Assembly (NCBI GenBank): GCA_005880915.1
Contig: VBIW01000039.1
Coordinates: forward strand, 62,001-126,000
Direction: 5' to 3'
DNA from: Chloroflexota bacterium
GTDB taxonomy: Bacteria > Chloroflexota > Dormibacteria > Dormibacterales > Dormibacteraceae
Length of the DNA stretch: 64,000 bases
Shown here in pieces: positions 42,215 to 50,958 of the stretch; position 1 is the first letter of the stretch, and every line of letters starts with the position of its first letter. A model generated the notes under the pieces. The model did not search any database. It had not been told where the DNA came from and saw only the letters and a program-made list of their open reading frames with translations. The translations under genes were made by a program, and so were the position numbers.

Positions 42215-43401
42215 GCATCCGCGCGGGGCTGACGCACCCGGTCGACGGGAGGTTCGGCGCCTTCGGCGGGCAGTATGTCCCGGAGACGCTGATGAGCGCG
42301 CTGCAGGAGCTGGAAGACGTGTGGCATGAGGCCAAGGCCGACCCACAGTTCCAGCTGGAGCTCGCCGGGCACAGGCGCGCCTTCATCGGCCGACCCACTC
42401 CCCTTTACGCCGCGACCCGCCTGAGCGAGAAGTTCGGCGGCGCGCACATCCACTTCAAGCGGGAGGACCTTTGCCACACGGGGGCGCACAAGCTCAACAA
42501 CGCGGTGGGCCAGGCGATGCTCGCCCTGCGCATGGGCAAGAAGCGGATCATCGCCGAGACCGGGGCGGGCCAGCACGGCGTGGCGACCGCCACGGTTTGC
42601 GCCCGGTTCGGTCTCGAGTGCACCGTCTACATGGGCACCGAGGACATGCGCCGGCAATCGATGAACGTTCGCCGCATGAAGCTTCTCGGCGCCGAGGTGA
42701 CCGAGGTGAAGAGCGGATCCAGGACTTTGAAAGACGCCACCACCGAGGCAATCCGCGATTGGGTGACCAACGTCCGCACGACCCATTACATCATCGGATC
42801 GGTCGTGGGTCCGCACCCGTATCCCGAGATGGTGCGCGACCTTCAGCGCGTGATCGGCGACGAGGCCCGCGAGCAGTATCTGTCTCTCGATGGCAAGCTG
42901 CCCGACGTCGTGGTTGCGTGCGTCGGCGGCGGCTCTAACGCGATCGGCATATTCACCGCGTTCCTCGATGACAGGGACGTGTCGCTGGTCGGCGTCGAGG
43001 CGGCCGGCAAAGGGATCAGGACGGGTGAGCACGCCGCGTCGCTGGTTGGCGGGCGCCCCGGCGTTTTGCACGGCGCCTACTCGTACGTGCTCCAGGATGG
43101 CGACGGCCAGATCCTGCCGACGCATTCCATCTCGGCAGGCCTCGACTACCCGGGAGTGGGACCCGAGCACGCGTTCCTGCGCGACATCGAGCGCGTCGAG
43201 TATGTCGCTGTGACGGACAAGGAGGCACTCGCCGCGTTCAAGCTCTGCACGCAGCTGGAGGGCATCATGCCGGCGCTGGAGCCCGCGCACGCGATCCACC
43301 AGGCCGGGGTGATCGCGCGCGACCTCGGTCCGGGCGGCCGGATCCTCCTGTGCCTCTCGGGGCGTGGAGACAAGGACATGGACTCAGTCGATGGTGGCTG
43401 A
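42211..43401 (+). CDS. trpB: Tryptophan synthase beta chain
   Basis: Condenses indole with serine using [39 protein letters not shown], the PLP Lys in [36 protein letters not shown], and the phosphate loop [12 protein letters not shown] are present, as is the C-terminal [10 protein letters not shown]. The sequence matches the TrpB1 type that pairs with TrpA. Start TTG 42211 overlaps the trpF stop. It overlaps trpA by 11 bases. Confidence 0.98.
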   Translation: MSIRAGLTHPVDGRFGAFGGQYVPETLMSALQELEDVWHEAKADPQFQLELAGHRRAFIGRPTPLYAATRLSEKFGGAHIHFKREDLCHTGAHKLNNAVGQAMLALRMGKKRIIAETGAGQHGVATATVCARFGLECTVYMGTEDMRRQSMNVRRMKLLGAEVTEVKSGSRTLKDATTEAIRDWVTNVRTTHYIIGSVVGPHPYPEMVRDLQRVIGDEAREQYLSLDGKLPDVVVACVGGGSNAIGIFTAFLDDRDVSLVGVEAAGKGIRTGEHAASLVGGRPGVLHGAYSYVLQDGDGQILPTHSISAGLDYPGVGPEHAFLRDIERVEYVAVTDKEALAAFKLCTQLEGIMPALEPAHAIHQAGVIARDLGPGGRILLCLSGRGDKDMDSVDGG

Positions 43402-44164
43402 AAGAACGAAACTGGCGACAGCGCTCAAGGCCAATGGCGACCTCAAGCTGGTCGCCTACTTGATGGCCGGGCATCCGAACAAGAAGCGCTCGATCGAGGT
43501 GGGGAAGAAGCTGGCCGCGTCTGGCGTCGCTGCGATAGAGATTGGAATCCCGCACTCGGACCCGCTCGCCGACGGCCCCGTGATCCAGCGCGCGGGCCAG
43601 ATCGCCCTCGAGCACGGGATGACCGTCGCGGGCGCGCTCGAGGTCGCGGAAGCTATCGCCGCCGAAGGCGTACCGGTCGCGCTCATGACCTACATCAACC
43701 CGGTGCTGTCCTATGACCCGCGCAAGTTCGCCGCTGAAGCGGCCCAGGCTGGGGTGTCGGGCGTGATCGTGCCGGATCTGCCGATCGAGGAGGCCGAGCC
43801 CGTCGCGGGCTGGCTGCGGTCCGCCTCGCTCGACACCATCTTCATGGTCGCGCCGACGACTCCTCCCGACCGCATAGCCACGATCTGCTCGCACTCGAGC
43901 GGGTTCGTGTACTGCGTCACGGTGACCGGAATCACCGGTGCGCGGAAGGAGCTGCCGGAGGGCATGCACGAGCTGTTTGGCGAGTTGCGCAAGCACACGC
44001 AGCTGCCCATCGCCGCCGGTTTCGGCATCTCGAGGCCCGAGCACATGCGCTCGCTGCGAGGCACCGTGGACGCGGCGGCGGTCGGGAGCGCGATCGTGAA
44101 CGATATCGACCGCGGCGGCGACGCGGTTGCACTCGTCAAGGACCTTTTGAAGGCGTGCCGGTAA
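43391..44164 (+). CDS. trpA: Tryptophan synthase alpha chain
   Basis: Cleaves indole-3-glycerol phosphate and channels indole to Trp[21 protein letters not shown] and [20 protein letters not shown] carry the catalytic Glu and Asp region. [33 protein letters not shown], and [14 protein letters not shown] are typical of the barrel. ATG 43391 is chosen, overlapping trpB; GTG 43394 is equally possible. It overlaps aroH by 10 bases. Confidence 0.98.
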   Translation: MVAERTKLATALKANGDLKLVAYLMAGHPNKKRSIEVGKKLAASGVAAIEIGIPHSDPLADGPVIQRAGQIALEHGMTVAGALEVAEAIAAEGVPVALMTYINPVLSYDPRKFAAEAAQAGVSGVIVPDLPIEEAEPVAGWLRSASLDTIFMVAPTTPPDRIATICSHSSGFVYCVTVTGITGARKELPEGMHELFGELRKHTQLPIAAGFGISRPEHMRSLRGTVDAAAVGSAIVNDIDRGGDAVALVKDLLKACR

Positions 44165-44550
44165 GAGGCATTCGGGGCGCGACCACGGCAAGCGCGAACA
44201 CCGCGGAGGCCATCACCGAGGCCACCGAGGAGCTGCTGCGCGAGCTGGTCAGGCTGAACGACCTCGACGCCACCGAGATCGCGTTCACTTACTTCACGAC
44301 GACGCTCGACCTGAATGCGGAGTTTCCTGCCCTGGCCGCGCGCAAGCTGGGATGGCTCGAGGTGCCGCTGCTGTGTGGACACGACATGAACGTGAAGCAG
44401 CCGAACCCACGGGGGGTTCCGATGTGCATCCGTATCCTGCTGCTGTACAACACGCCACGACCGCAGGCCTCGATGCGCTTCGCCTACCTGCGCGGCGCCG
44501 AGGCGATCAAAGTCGATCTCGACTACATGAGAGGTTCGTTGAAACCGTGA
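44155..44550 (+). CDS. aroH: Chorismate mutase, AroH type
   Basis: Converts chorismate to prephenate. The trimeric AroH fold is recognisable from [20 protein letters not shown] at the start, ATEIAFTYFTTTLDLNAEFP, LGWLEVPLLCGHDMNV and RILLLYNTPRPQASMRFAYLRGA-like residues at the end. The Arg near the N-terminus and the C-terminal Arg contact substrate in the family. Length 131 is slightly above the usual 120-127. GTG 44155 overlaps trpA. The stop overlaps the aroF start as GTGA. Confidence 0.96.
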   Translation: MPVRGIRGATTASANTAEAITEATEELLRELVRLNDLDATEIAFTYFTTTLDLNAEFPALAARKLGWLEVPLLCGHDMNVKQPNPRGVPMCIRILLLYNTPRPQASMRFAYLRGAEAIKVDLDYMRGSLKP

Positions 44551-45563
44551 TCATCGTGATGTCCCACCAGGCGACCCAGGCCGAGATCACCGCGGTCGTG
44601 GACCGCGTGGAGGAGATCGGCCTCAAGACCGAGCTCTCGCGAGGCGAGGAGCGGACGGTCATCGGCGTGATCGGCGGCAACGCCTACGCGTACCGGGACG
44701 CCTTCTCGCACCTCGGCGGGATCCAGGAGATCATCCCGATCACCAAGCCCTTCAAGCTGGCAAGCCGCGAGTTTCGGAGGGCGGATACGGTGGTCGACGT
44801 CGGCGGGGTGAAGATCGGGAGCGACGAGGTCGTGGTCATGGCCGGACCGTGCTCGGTCGAAGGCGAGGAGATGCTCCTCGACACGGCCCGTCACGTCGCC
44901 GCCCAGGGCGCGCGGATTCTCCGTGGAGGCGCGTTCAAGCCCCGCACGTCGCCCTACTCGTTCCAGGGACTGGGTGAGTCGGCGCTCAAGATGATGGCCG
45001 AGGCGCGCGACGAAACAGGTTTGAAGGTCGTGACCGAGGTGGTGTCCCCCGGCGACGTGGCCCTGGTCGCGAAGTACGCCGACATCCTCCAGCTGGGCAC
45101 ACGCAACATGCAGAACTACGCGCTGCTGCAGGAGGCGGGGCGCTCGGGCAAGCCCGTGCTGCTGAAGCGCGGCATGTCCTCCACGATCGAGGAGTGGCTG
45201 CTCGCCGCCGAGTACATCCTTTCCCAGGGCAACCGCAACGTAATCCTTTGCGAGCGCGGCATCCGCACGTTCGAAACCTCGACTCGATTCACGCTGGACC
45301 TCAACGCTGTTCCGCTGGTGCGCGAGCTGTCGCACCTGCCGGTGATCGTGGATCCGTCGCAGGCGACGGGCAAGTGGACGCTGGTCGGTCCGATGTCGCT
45401 CGCCGCGGTGGCGGCAGGGGCGAACGGGCTGATCATCGAGGTCCATCCGACGCCCAACCAGGCGCTGTCCGACGGCGCGCAGTCGCTCGACTTCGAGGCG
45501 TTCGACCGCTTGATGGTGGACGTGCGGCGGCTCCTCGGCGCGATGCAGAAGCAGCTGGCTTAG
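44547..45563 (+). CDS. aroF: 3-deoxy-7-phosphoheptulonate synthase, type I-beta
   Basis: First step of the shikimate pathway. The first 70 residues are a ferredoxin-like regulatory domain (IIVMSHQATQAEITAVVDRV) as in Thermotoga DAHP synthase, the site of Tyr/Phe control in that enzyme. The barrel shows VVMAGPCSVEGEEMLLDTAR, LRGGAFKPRTSPYSFQGLG, LQLGTRNMQNYALLQEAG, KRGMSSTIEEWLLAAEYI and PVIVDPSQATGKW with the metal ligands. GTG 44547 gives 338 residues, the expected size; the longer frame to 44352 is inside aroH. Confidence 0.97.
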   Translation: MIIVMSHQATQAEITAVVDRVEEIGLKTELSRGEERTVIGVIGGNAYAYRDAFSHLGGIQEIIPITKPFKLASREFRRADTVVDVGGVKIGSDEVVVMAGPCSVEGEEMLLDTARHVAAQGARILRGGAFKPRTSPYSFQGLGESALKMMAEARDETGLKVVTEVVSPGDVALVAKYADILQLGTRNMQNYALLQEAGRSGKPVLLKRGMSSTIEEWLLAAEYILSQGNRNVILCERGIRTFETSTRFTLDLNAVPLVRELSHLPVIVDPSQATGKWTLVGPMSLAAVAAGANGLIIEVHPTPNQALSDGAQSLDFEAFDRLMVDVRRLLGAMQKQLA

Positions 45564-45566
45564 ATA

Positions 45567-46451
45567 GTGCCCACGGTCGCGGTGGTGGGCCTCGGCCTGA
45601 TGGGCTCTTCTTTTGCGCTGGCGTTGAAGCAGGCGCGGCCCGACACGGTGATCGTCGGCAGCGACCGCAACCCGATCGTGGTCCGCAAGGCGCTGGACCG
45701 CGGCATCGTGGCGACCGCCAACACCGACCTGAGCATGGTGCCGATGGCGGACGTGATCGTGGTCGCCGCGCCGATCAGCGCCCTGCGCGCGGTGTTCGCC
45801 GGGCTGGGCGCGCTCTCCGAGGGCAAGCCCGTCACCGACATGGCCAGCACCAAGGCCTCGGTCATGGAGTGGGCGGCCGCGGAAGGAATCGACCTTGTCG
45901 GCGGGCACCCGATGTGCGGCAAGGAGCTCTCGGGCATCGATGCGGCCGATGCCACGATGTTCGAGGGGGCGCCGTGGGTGTTGACGCGTGACGAGCCCGC
46001 AGTCACCGGGCTGGTGGAGGCCGTCGGCGCGCATCCCGTGGTGATGGACGCGACGGCGCACGACAAGCTGGTGGCGGGGGTGAGCCACGCGGCATTCCTG
46101 CTGTCTGTCGGTTACGTGCTTGCGCTTTCACGCCGCAAGGACTGGCCAGAGGCGGCGAAGCTCGCGGCGGGCGGCTTTCGCGATATGAGCCGGCTCGCCG
46201 CGGGTGACCCGGACCTGTACGCGGGCGTGGCGCGTACGAATCGCGAGAACCTGCTGGAGATGCTCGACGCGATCAGTCAGGCGCTGGGGCGGCTCTACCG
46301 CCACCTCGAGACCGACGACCCAAGGCTGGTCGAACTGTTCGAAGAAGCGCGGGCGGTGCGGGAGCGGTGGGGACGCAGCAGCTCCGGTTCCACGTCCCCA
46401 CCCGGCGGCCTTGCCGCCGACGTCCCCGGCGAGCGGGGAGGTGAAGCCTGA
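45567..46451 (+). CDS. tyrA: Prephenate dehydrogenase
   Basis: Oxidises prephenate towards tyrosine using NAD(P). VAVVGLGLMGSSFALALKQA is the nucleotide-binding motif, TDMASTKASVMEWA and GGHPMCGKELSGIDAADATM hold the catalytic His region, and VSHAAFLLSVGYVLA the helical domain start. There is no ACT domain. The last 20 or so residues (STSPPGGLAADVPGERGGEA) are a translated family C repeat and not part of the fold. It starts 3 bases after the aroF stop; aroA follows after 31 bases. Confidence 0.96.
   Translation: MPTVAVVGLGLMGSSFALALKQARPDTVIVGSDRNPIVVRKALDRGIVATANTDLSMVPMADVIVVAAPISALRAVFAGLGALSEGKPVTDMASTKASVMEWAAAEGIDLVGGHPMCGKELSGIDAADATMFEGAPWVLTRDEPAVTGLVEAVGAHPVVMDATAHDKLVAGVSHAAFLLSVGYVLALSRRKDWPEAAKLAAGGFRDMSRLAAGDPDLYAGVARTNRENLLEMLDAISQALGRLYRHLETDDPRLVELFEEARAVRERWGRSSSGSTSPPGGLAADVPGERGGEA
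46393..46447. repeat. Dispersed repeat, family C copy 3 (3' end of tyrA)
   Basis: GTCCCCACCCGGCGGCCTTG, GCCGCCGAC, then CCCCGGCGAGCGGGGAGGTG. It is translated as the TyrA tail; its last bases lead directly into the TyrA stop codon. Confidence 0.8.
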
Positions 46452-46482
46452 TACAACGGGCTGAACCGGCATCATTCAGGGC

Positions 46483-47739
46483 GTGATCGCTACCGTCCGC
46501 CCCGCCAAGAAACTGGAAGGCTCGATCACCGTGCCTGGTGACAAGTCCATCTCGCACCGAGCGTTGATGTTCGGAGCGATCGCTTCCGGACAGAGCCGCG
46601 TGCGCGGGCTGTCGATCGGCGCTGACGTGCAGTCGACGGCCTCGTGCATGAGGGCGCTCGGCGTGGAGATCGAGGATTCGAGGATTGAAGGGCGCGGGAT
46701 GCAGGGGCTTCGCGCCGCCTCCGGGCCGCTCGACTGCGGCAACTCCGGCACCACGATGCGGCTGCTCGCCGGTTTGCTTGCGGCGCAGGGCTTCGAGAGC
46801 GATCTGGCCGGCGACGAGTCGCTGTCGCGGCGGCCGATGGGTCGGGTCGTCGATCCGCTGCGCGAGATGGGAGCCACGGCCTCCTGGCCGCCCTTGCGGG
46901 TTGGCGGCAAGACACCGCTGCACGGGATCGAGTACCAGGCTCCGATCCCCAGCGCGCAGGTGAAGTCCGCCATCTTGCTCGCAGGTCTCTACGCAGACGG
47001 TAAGACCGAGGTCGTCGAAACAGTCCGGACCCGCGACCACACCGAGCTCATGCTCGGGGCGATGGGCGCGGCGATCTCGGTCGACGGGCTGCGCGTGATC
47101 GTCGAGCGCACCGAGCAGCTCCAGCCGGTCGACATCTCCGTCCCCGGGGACTTCAGCTCCGCGGCGTTCTGGCTGGCGGCCGCCGGTCTCGTCGCGAAGT
47201 CGGGCGTCCGGTTGCTCGGCGTCGGTGTCAACCCGACGCGCACGGCGTTAGCCGACACGCTGGCCTCGGTCGGTTTTCGGATCAAGCGCTCGCACCCGCG
47301 CTTTGAGGCGGGCGAGCCGGTCGCGGACCTTGAGGTCTCATCCGTCGACCTGGCCCGGCCAATCGTTCTGGACGGCCACATGGCGGCCGAGATGCTGGAC
47401 GAGCTGCCGGTGCTTGCAGTGGTGGCGACGCAGCTGGCGGGAAAGAGCGTGATCTCCGGCGCGGCCGAGCTCCGAGTGAAGGAATCCGACCGGCTCGCCG
47501 CGATGGAGCAGGGCCTGACGGCGATGGGGGCGGACATCGTGGCGGATCAGGACGGCTGGATCATCAACGGACCGCGCTACCTCGAGGGCGCACGTGTGGA
47601 CTCGTTCGGCGACCACCGAGTCGCGATGGCGCTCGCGATCGCCGCCCTGATCGCCGACGGAAACACCGAGATTCAGGGCGCGGAGTGCGTGGAAATCTCG
47701 TATCCGGGCTTCTTCGACCACCTCGAATATCTGTGCTGA
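46483..47739 (+). CDS. aroA: 3-phosphoshikimate 1-carboxyvinyltransferase (EPSP synthase)
   Basis: Makes EPSP from shikimate 3-phosphate and PEP. VPGDKSISHRALMFGAIASG, LDCGNSGTTMRLLAGLLA, SLSRRPMGRVVDPLREMGA, SAQVKSAILLAGLYADG, and RVKESDRLAAMEQGLTAMGA are all diagnostic. The N-terminal NSGTTMR motif carries the usual Thr and Arg. The length of 418 is normal. GTG 46483 is the start. Its stop lies inside the first codons of the B3/B4 gene. Confidence 0.98.
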   Translation: MIATVRPAKKLEGSITVPGDKSISHRALMFGAIASGQSRVRGLSIGADVQSTASCMRALGVEIEDSRIEGRGMQGLRAASGPLDCGNSGTTMRLLAGLLAAQGFESDLAGDESLSRRPMGRVVDPLREMGATASWPPLRVGGKTPLHGIEYQAPIPSAQVKSAILLAGLYADGKTEVVETVRTRDHTELMLGAMGAAISVDGLRVIVERTEQLQPVDISVPGDFSSAAFWLAAAGLVAKSGVRLLGVGVNPTRTALADTLASVGFRIKRSHPRFEAGEPVADLEVSSVDLARPIVLDGHMAAEMLDELPVLAVVATQLAGKSVISGAAELRVKESDRLAAMEQGLTAMGADIVADQDGWIINGPRYLEGARVDSFGDHRVAMALAIAALIADGNTEIQGAECVEISYPGFFDHLEYLC

Positions 47740-48341
47740 AGGTCCGCCGTGAGATCGAGGTGGACGTGGTGGCGTTCGAGCTGTATGAGCTGGAGGTAAC
47801 TTCGCCGCGCGATGACTTCGAGCTCGAGGTCAAGCGGTCGACACAGGCTGTGCGCGCGGGCGACGTGGGCCAGCTGAAGCGGGCGCGCGAGCTCTACCGC
47901 AAGTTCGGCATCGACCCTACTCGCGTCCGTCCCTCCTCCGAGGCGCTGCTGCGCCGGATGCAGAAGGGTGAGCCGATGCCGCGCATCAACTCGCTCGTCG
48001 ATGTCGCCAACGCGCTTTCCGTTCAGCTGCAGGTGCCGGTGGGCCTGTACGACCTGGACAAGGTGAAGGGCGAAGAGCTCGTGGTCCGGCTGGGGGGCGA
48101 GGGCGAGGGCTATACCGGCATCGGGAAGGAGCGAGTGAACGTGGCCGGCCGGATCTGCGTCGCCGACGCCGACGGGCCGATCGGCAATCCGAGCGCGGAC
48201 TCGGCGCGCACGATGATCACGACGGATACGGAGCGAGCGGCATGGATCTATTTCCTGCCCGTGCGGGAGGACGACGTCGACCGCACCGCGGAGCTCATAG
48301 CGGTGTTCGGCCGCGGCCTGATGCGGATGGCCGGCGATTGA
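47733..48341 (+). CDS. Stand-alone B3/B4 tRNA-binding domain protein
   Basis: A 202-residue protein homologous to the B3/B4 domain of the phenylalanyl-tRNA synthetase beta chain: RELYRKFGIDPTRVRPSSEA, LVDVANALSVQLQVPVGLYD, GRICVADADGPIGNPSADSA and RTMITTDTERAAWIYFLP. In PheT this fold hydrolyses mischarged Tyr-tRNA(Phe); stand-alone versions are common but poorly characterised. It is unexpected but suggestive in an operon for Phe, Tyr and Trp synthesis. GTG 47733 overlaps aroA by 7 bases. Its stop overlaps the Nudix-like gene as TTGA. Confidence 0.86.
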   Translation: MLKVRREIEVDVVAFELYELEVTSPRDDFELEVKRSTQAVRAGDVGQLKRARELYRKFGIDPTRVRPSSEALLRRMQKGEPMPRINSLVDVANALSVQLQVPVGLYDLDKVKGEELVVRLGGEGEGYTGIGKERVNVAGRICVADADGPIGNPSADSARTMITTDTERAAWIYFLPVREDDVDRTAELIAVFGRGLMRMAGD

Positions 48342-48934
48342 AGGCGGCGAGCGAGCAGGTCCTGTGCGTGAGACGGGACGACATCTTTCCCGACGGGGCG
48401 TGGCATGGATTCGTCAGCGAGAACCTGGAGCGCCTTCAGTCGGTGATCCGCGAGCGCCACTCCTTCAGGCCGCGGGCGGAGGTCGAGCACGACCCGGCCT
48501 ATCAACAGATCATTCCGTACGTCGTCTTTCGCCACGGCGATCGGTACTTCTTGACCCACCGCTTGCGCGCGTCCTCGGAGAAGCGCCTGCGCAAGCAGTA
48601 TTCGCTCGGAGTTGGTGGGCATATCAACCCGGGCGACCTGGATGCCGGCGATCCAATCCTTGACGGGCTCAAGCGCGAGTGGGAGGAGGAGGTCGTGTAC
48701 GACGGGCGGTTCGAGGCCACGCTGCTCGGCTTTTTGAACGAGGACTCATCGCCGGTCTCGAAGGTTCACCTCGGTGTCGTGTTCATCGTCGATGGCGATT
48801 CGCCGAACATACAGATCCGGGAGACCGACAAGCTTGCGGGCGAGCTGCTCACGCTCGAGGAGATGCGCATGTACTACCTGGCGATGGAGTCGTGGTCGCA
48901 GATCGTGTACGACCGCCTTACCCTCCATCCATGA
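48338..48934 (+). CDS. Nudix-like hydrolase family protein
   Basis: A 198-residue protein with a Nudix-like fold. YVVFRHGDRYFLTHRL is the first strand pair and GVGGHINPGD, then LKREWEEEVVYDG, correspond to the Nudix box. The first Glu of the canonical GX5EX7REUXEE box is not at its place, while the REWEEE core is. This subfamily (often annotated phosphoesterase or Nudix) is widespread with unknown substrate. TTG 48338 overlaps the B3/B4 stop; the ATG of menC overlaps its own stop. The position suggests a housekeeping role linked to aromatic metabolism (inference). Confidence 0.78.
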   Translation: MKAASEQVLCVRRDDIFPDGAWHGFVSENLERLQSVIRERHSFRPRAEVEHDPAYQQIIPYVVFRHGDRYFLTHRLRASSEKRLRKQYSLGVGGHINPGDLDAGDPILDGLKREWEEEVVYDGRFEATLLGFLNEDSSPVSKVHLGVVFIVDGDSPNIQIRETDKLAGELLTLEEMRMYYLAMESWSQIVYDRLTLHP

Positions 48935-50028
48935 AGCTCCAGGCCGTGGAGATGCGCCGGATTGGGATGTCGCTCGTCGCTCCGTTCGAGACTTCGTTCG
49001 GGGTTCAGACGGAGCGGGACATCCTGCTGGTCAAGGCGATCACAAGCGAGGGAGAGGGTTGGGGAGAGTGCGTCGCGGGCGAGGAGCCCACGTACTCGTC
49101 GGAGTACGTCGACGCGGCGCAGCACGTGTTGATCCACCACCTGATCCCGCGACTGCTGGGCAGCGAGCTCGAGGCGGGCGATGTGGCGGCACGACTCCGC
49201 CCGGTGCATGGGCACCGCATGGCGAAGGCCGCGATCGAGATGGCTGTCCTGGATGCCGAGCTGCGCGCGCGGGGCGATTCGTTCGGCCACTTCTTCGGCG
49301 CCGTGCGGCAAGAGGTCGACTGCGGGGTTTCGGTCGGCATCCATTCCTCGATCGCAGAGCTGCTCGTGACGGTCGGCGGCTACCTCGACCAGGGCTACAG
49401 GCGGATCAAGCTGAAGATCAAGCCGGGCTGGGACGTGGAGCCCGTGCGCGCGGTCCGCGAAAAGTTTGGCGACGTGCCGCTGCAGGTCGACGCCAACACG
49501 GCCTATTCACTCTCCGACGCCGAGCATCTCGCGAAGCTGGACCCGTTCGGTCTGCTCCTGATCGAGCAGCCTCTGCCCGAGGAGCTGGTGCTCGCCCATG
49601 CGCAGCTCGCGAAGAAGGTGCAAACGCCGATCTGCCTGGATGAATCGATCGAGTCGTTGCAGAACGCAACCGACGCGATCGAGCTGGGCGCGTGCCGGGT
49701 CATCAACGTGAAGCCGGGGCGCGTCGGCGGCTACCTCGAGGCGCGCAAGATCCACGACCTGTGCGCGGAGAAGGGTGTGCCCGTGTGGATGGGCGGGATG
49801 CTCGAGACGGGGATCGGCCGGGCGGGTAACGTGGCGATGGCGGCCATGGCGAACTTCACCCTGCCGGGCGACACGTCGGCCTCAGCGCGCTACTACCACC
49901 GCGACATCACCGAACCGTTCGTGCTGCATGACGGGCGGCTGAAGGTGCCGACCGGAGCAGGCCTGGGCGTCACCGTGGACCAGGAGTTCCTGGACTCGAT
50001 CACGCACTGGAAGCAAACGGTCGCCTAG
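48931..50028 (+). CDS. menC: o-Succinylbenzoate synthase (enolase superfamily)
   Basis: A 365-residue enolase-superfamily enzyme of the OSBS / N-acylamino acid racemase type, the dehydration step of menaquinone synthesis. RIKLKIKPGWDVEPVRAVRE carries the KxK base pair, VDANTAYS the first metal Asp, LLIEQPLPEEL the Glu, CLDESIES the second Asp, and NVKPGRVGGYLEA the opposing Lys. ATG 48931 (MKLQAVEMRR) overlaps the preceding stop as ATGA. Menaquinone is also made from chorismate, which makes this a fitting last gene of the operon. N-acylamino acid racemase activity cannot be excluded. Confidence 0.9.
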   Translation: MKLQAVEMRRIGMSLVAPFETSFGVQTERDILLVKAITSEGEGWGECVAGEEPTYSSEYVDAAQHVLIHHLIPRLLGSELEAGDVAARLRPVHGHRMAKAAIEMAVLDAELRARGDSFGHFFGAVRQEVDCGVSVGIHSSIAELLVTVGGYLDQGYRRIKLKIKPGWDVEPVRAVREKFGDVPLQVDANTAYSLSDAEHLAKLDPFGLLLIEQPLPEELVLAHAQLAKKVQTPICLDESIESLQNATDAIELGACRVINVKPGRVGGYLEARKIHDLCAEKGVPVWMGGMLETGIGRAGNVAMAAMANFTLPGDTSASARYYHRDITEPFVLHDGRLKVPTGAGLGVTVDQEFLDSITHWKQTVA

Positions 50029-50930
50029 GCCTTGTTCCTCAGCGGCGCCGGAGGGACGGCGGCCATGAGGTCGTTCATCGGAGTGGCCTGGGCCGCGGCG
50101 CCGAGGCGGTCCACGCCAAGCACGTCTTCGATCGTGGCGAGGAGCGAGTAATGGTTGTAGGGGACGGTGCTCTGGTGGCGGAGCGGGTCGTGGTGGATGA
50201 CGAGCGTCAGCACGGAGTTGGCGTTGTCCTCGCCCTCGTCCCACGTGATGAAGAGCACGCCGTTGTCCTGCCATGCATCGGAGGCGAGGATCGACGGCAC
50301 GGTTTGCGAGAGCCAGGCATCGACCGTCGCGGTGTTGCAGTCGTGGCCGCTGTGACAGTTGTCGGGCGTGATCCAGACGAGGCGCGGCACGGCGGCCGTC
50401 ATATCGGTGGTGAAATTCGTGAAGGGGACGACCTGCGATGGGCACGTGCCGCCGTAATACGCAAAGGGATTGTGTTTGAGCGCGTAACCGGCGGTGTTGC
50501 GGTAGCAGCCGTTGCTCATGCCCTCCATGTAGGCGCGCCAGTCGATCCCGGCCGAGGTCAGCTGCGAACCGAGCCCGCCGGCGGGGAGCTTGTGCCATCC
50601 GTCATCGGCGACGCCCCACGTGCTGCCCGAGGTCATGGCGAGGTAGTTGGGCAGGCTCGGGTGATAGACGCCGTGGTAGTTGGTCGCCATGGCGTACTGC
50701 CGCGCGAGCTGCGCGATGTATCCGGCGCCCACGACCTGGTCGTAGCTGCGGTTCTCGAGGACGATCACGAAAACGTGCGTCGGGTCGGGGGCGGGCGTCG
50801 GATCGGGCGCAGCGCTGGGCCCAGCCAGGATCGTGGGCGACGCGGTGGGCGTGTGGTGGGCTTGCGCGGCCGGGCGGGGCGAGCAGGCAGCCAGGAAAAC
50901 GGCGCAAGCGGCGATGGCGGCGAGCCTCAT
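50025..50930 (-). CDS. Phosphoesterase-family lipoprotein (acid phosphatase / PLC-like)
   Basis: A 301-residue exported protein: lipobox LAAC in MRLAAIAACAVFLAACS, a Pro/Thr linker, and an alkaline-phosphatase-superfamily domain. HVFVIVLENRSYDQVVG is the metal and nucleophile region; YHPSLPNYLAMTSG, WRAYMEGMSNGCY, VWITPDNCHSGHD and LFITWDEGEDNA are typical of the phosphoesterase family that includes acid phosphatases and phospholipase C-like enzymes. The substrate is unknown; phosphate scavenging is plausible. ATG 50930 is used. Its stop overlaps that of menC. Confidence 0.88.
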   Translation of the reverse strand: MRLAAIAACAVFLAACSPRPAAQAHHTPTASPTILAGPSAAPDPTPAPDPTHVFVIVLENRSYDQVVGAGYIAQLARQYAMATNYHGVYHPSLPNYLAMTSGSTWGVADDGWHKLPAGGLGSQLTSAGIDWRAYMEGMSNGCYRNTAGYALKHNPFAYYGGTCPSQVVPFTNFTTDMTAAVPRLVWITPDNCHSGHDCNTATVDAWLSQTVPSILASDAWQDNGVLFITWDEGEDNANSVLTLVIHHDPLRHQSTVPYNHYSLLATIEDVLGVDRLGAAAQATPMNDLMAAVPPAPLRNKA

Positions 50931-50958
50931 CGGTAAAGAGCCTACGAAACAAGCCCCT

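Noticed and set aside
39826-44164. Long frames overlapping the trp genes on either strand
   Set aside because: All are shadows of well-identified trp genes and show no domain.
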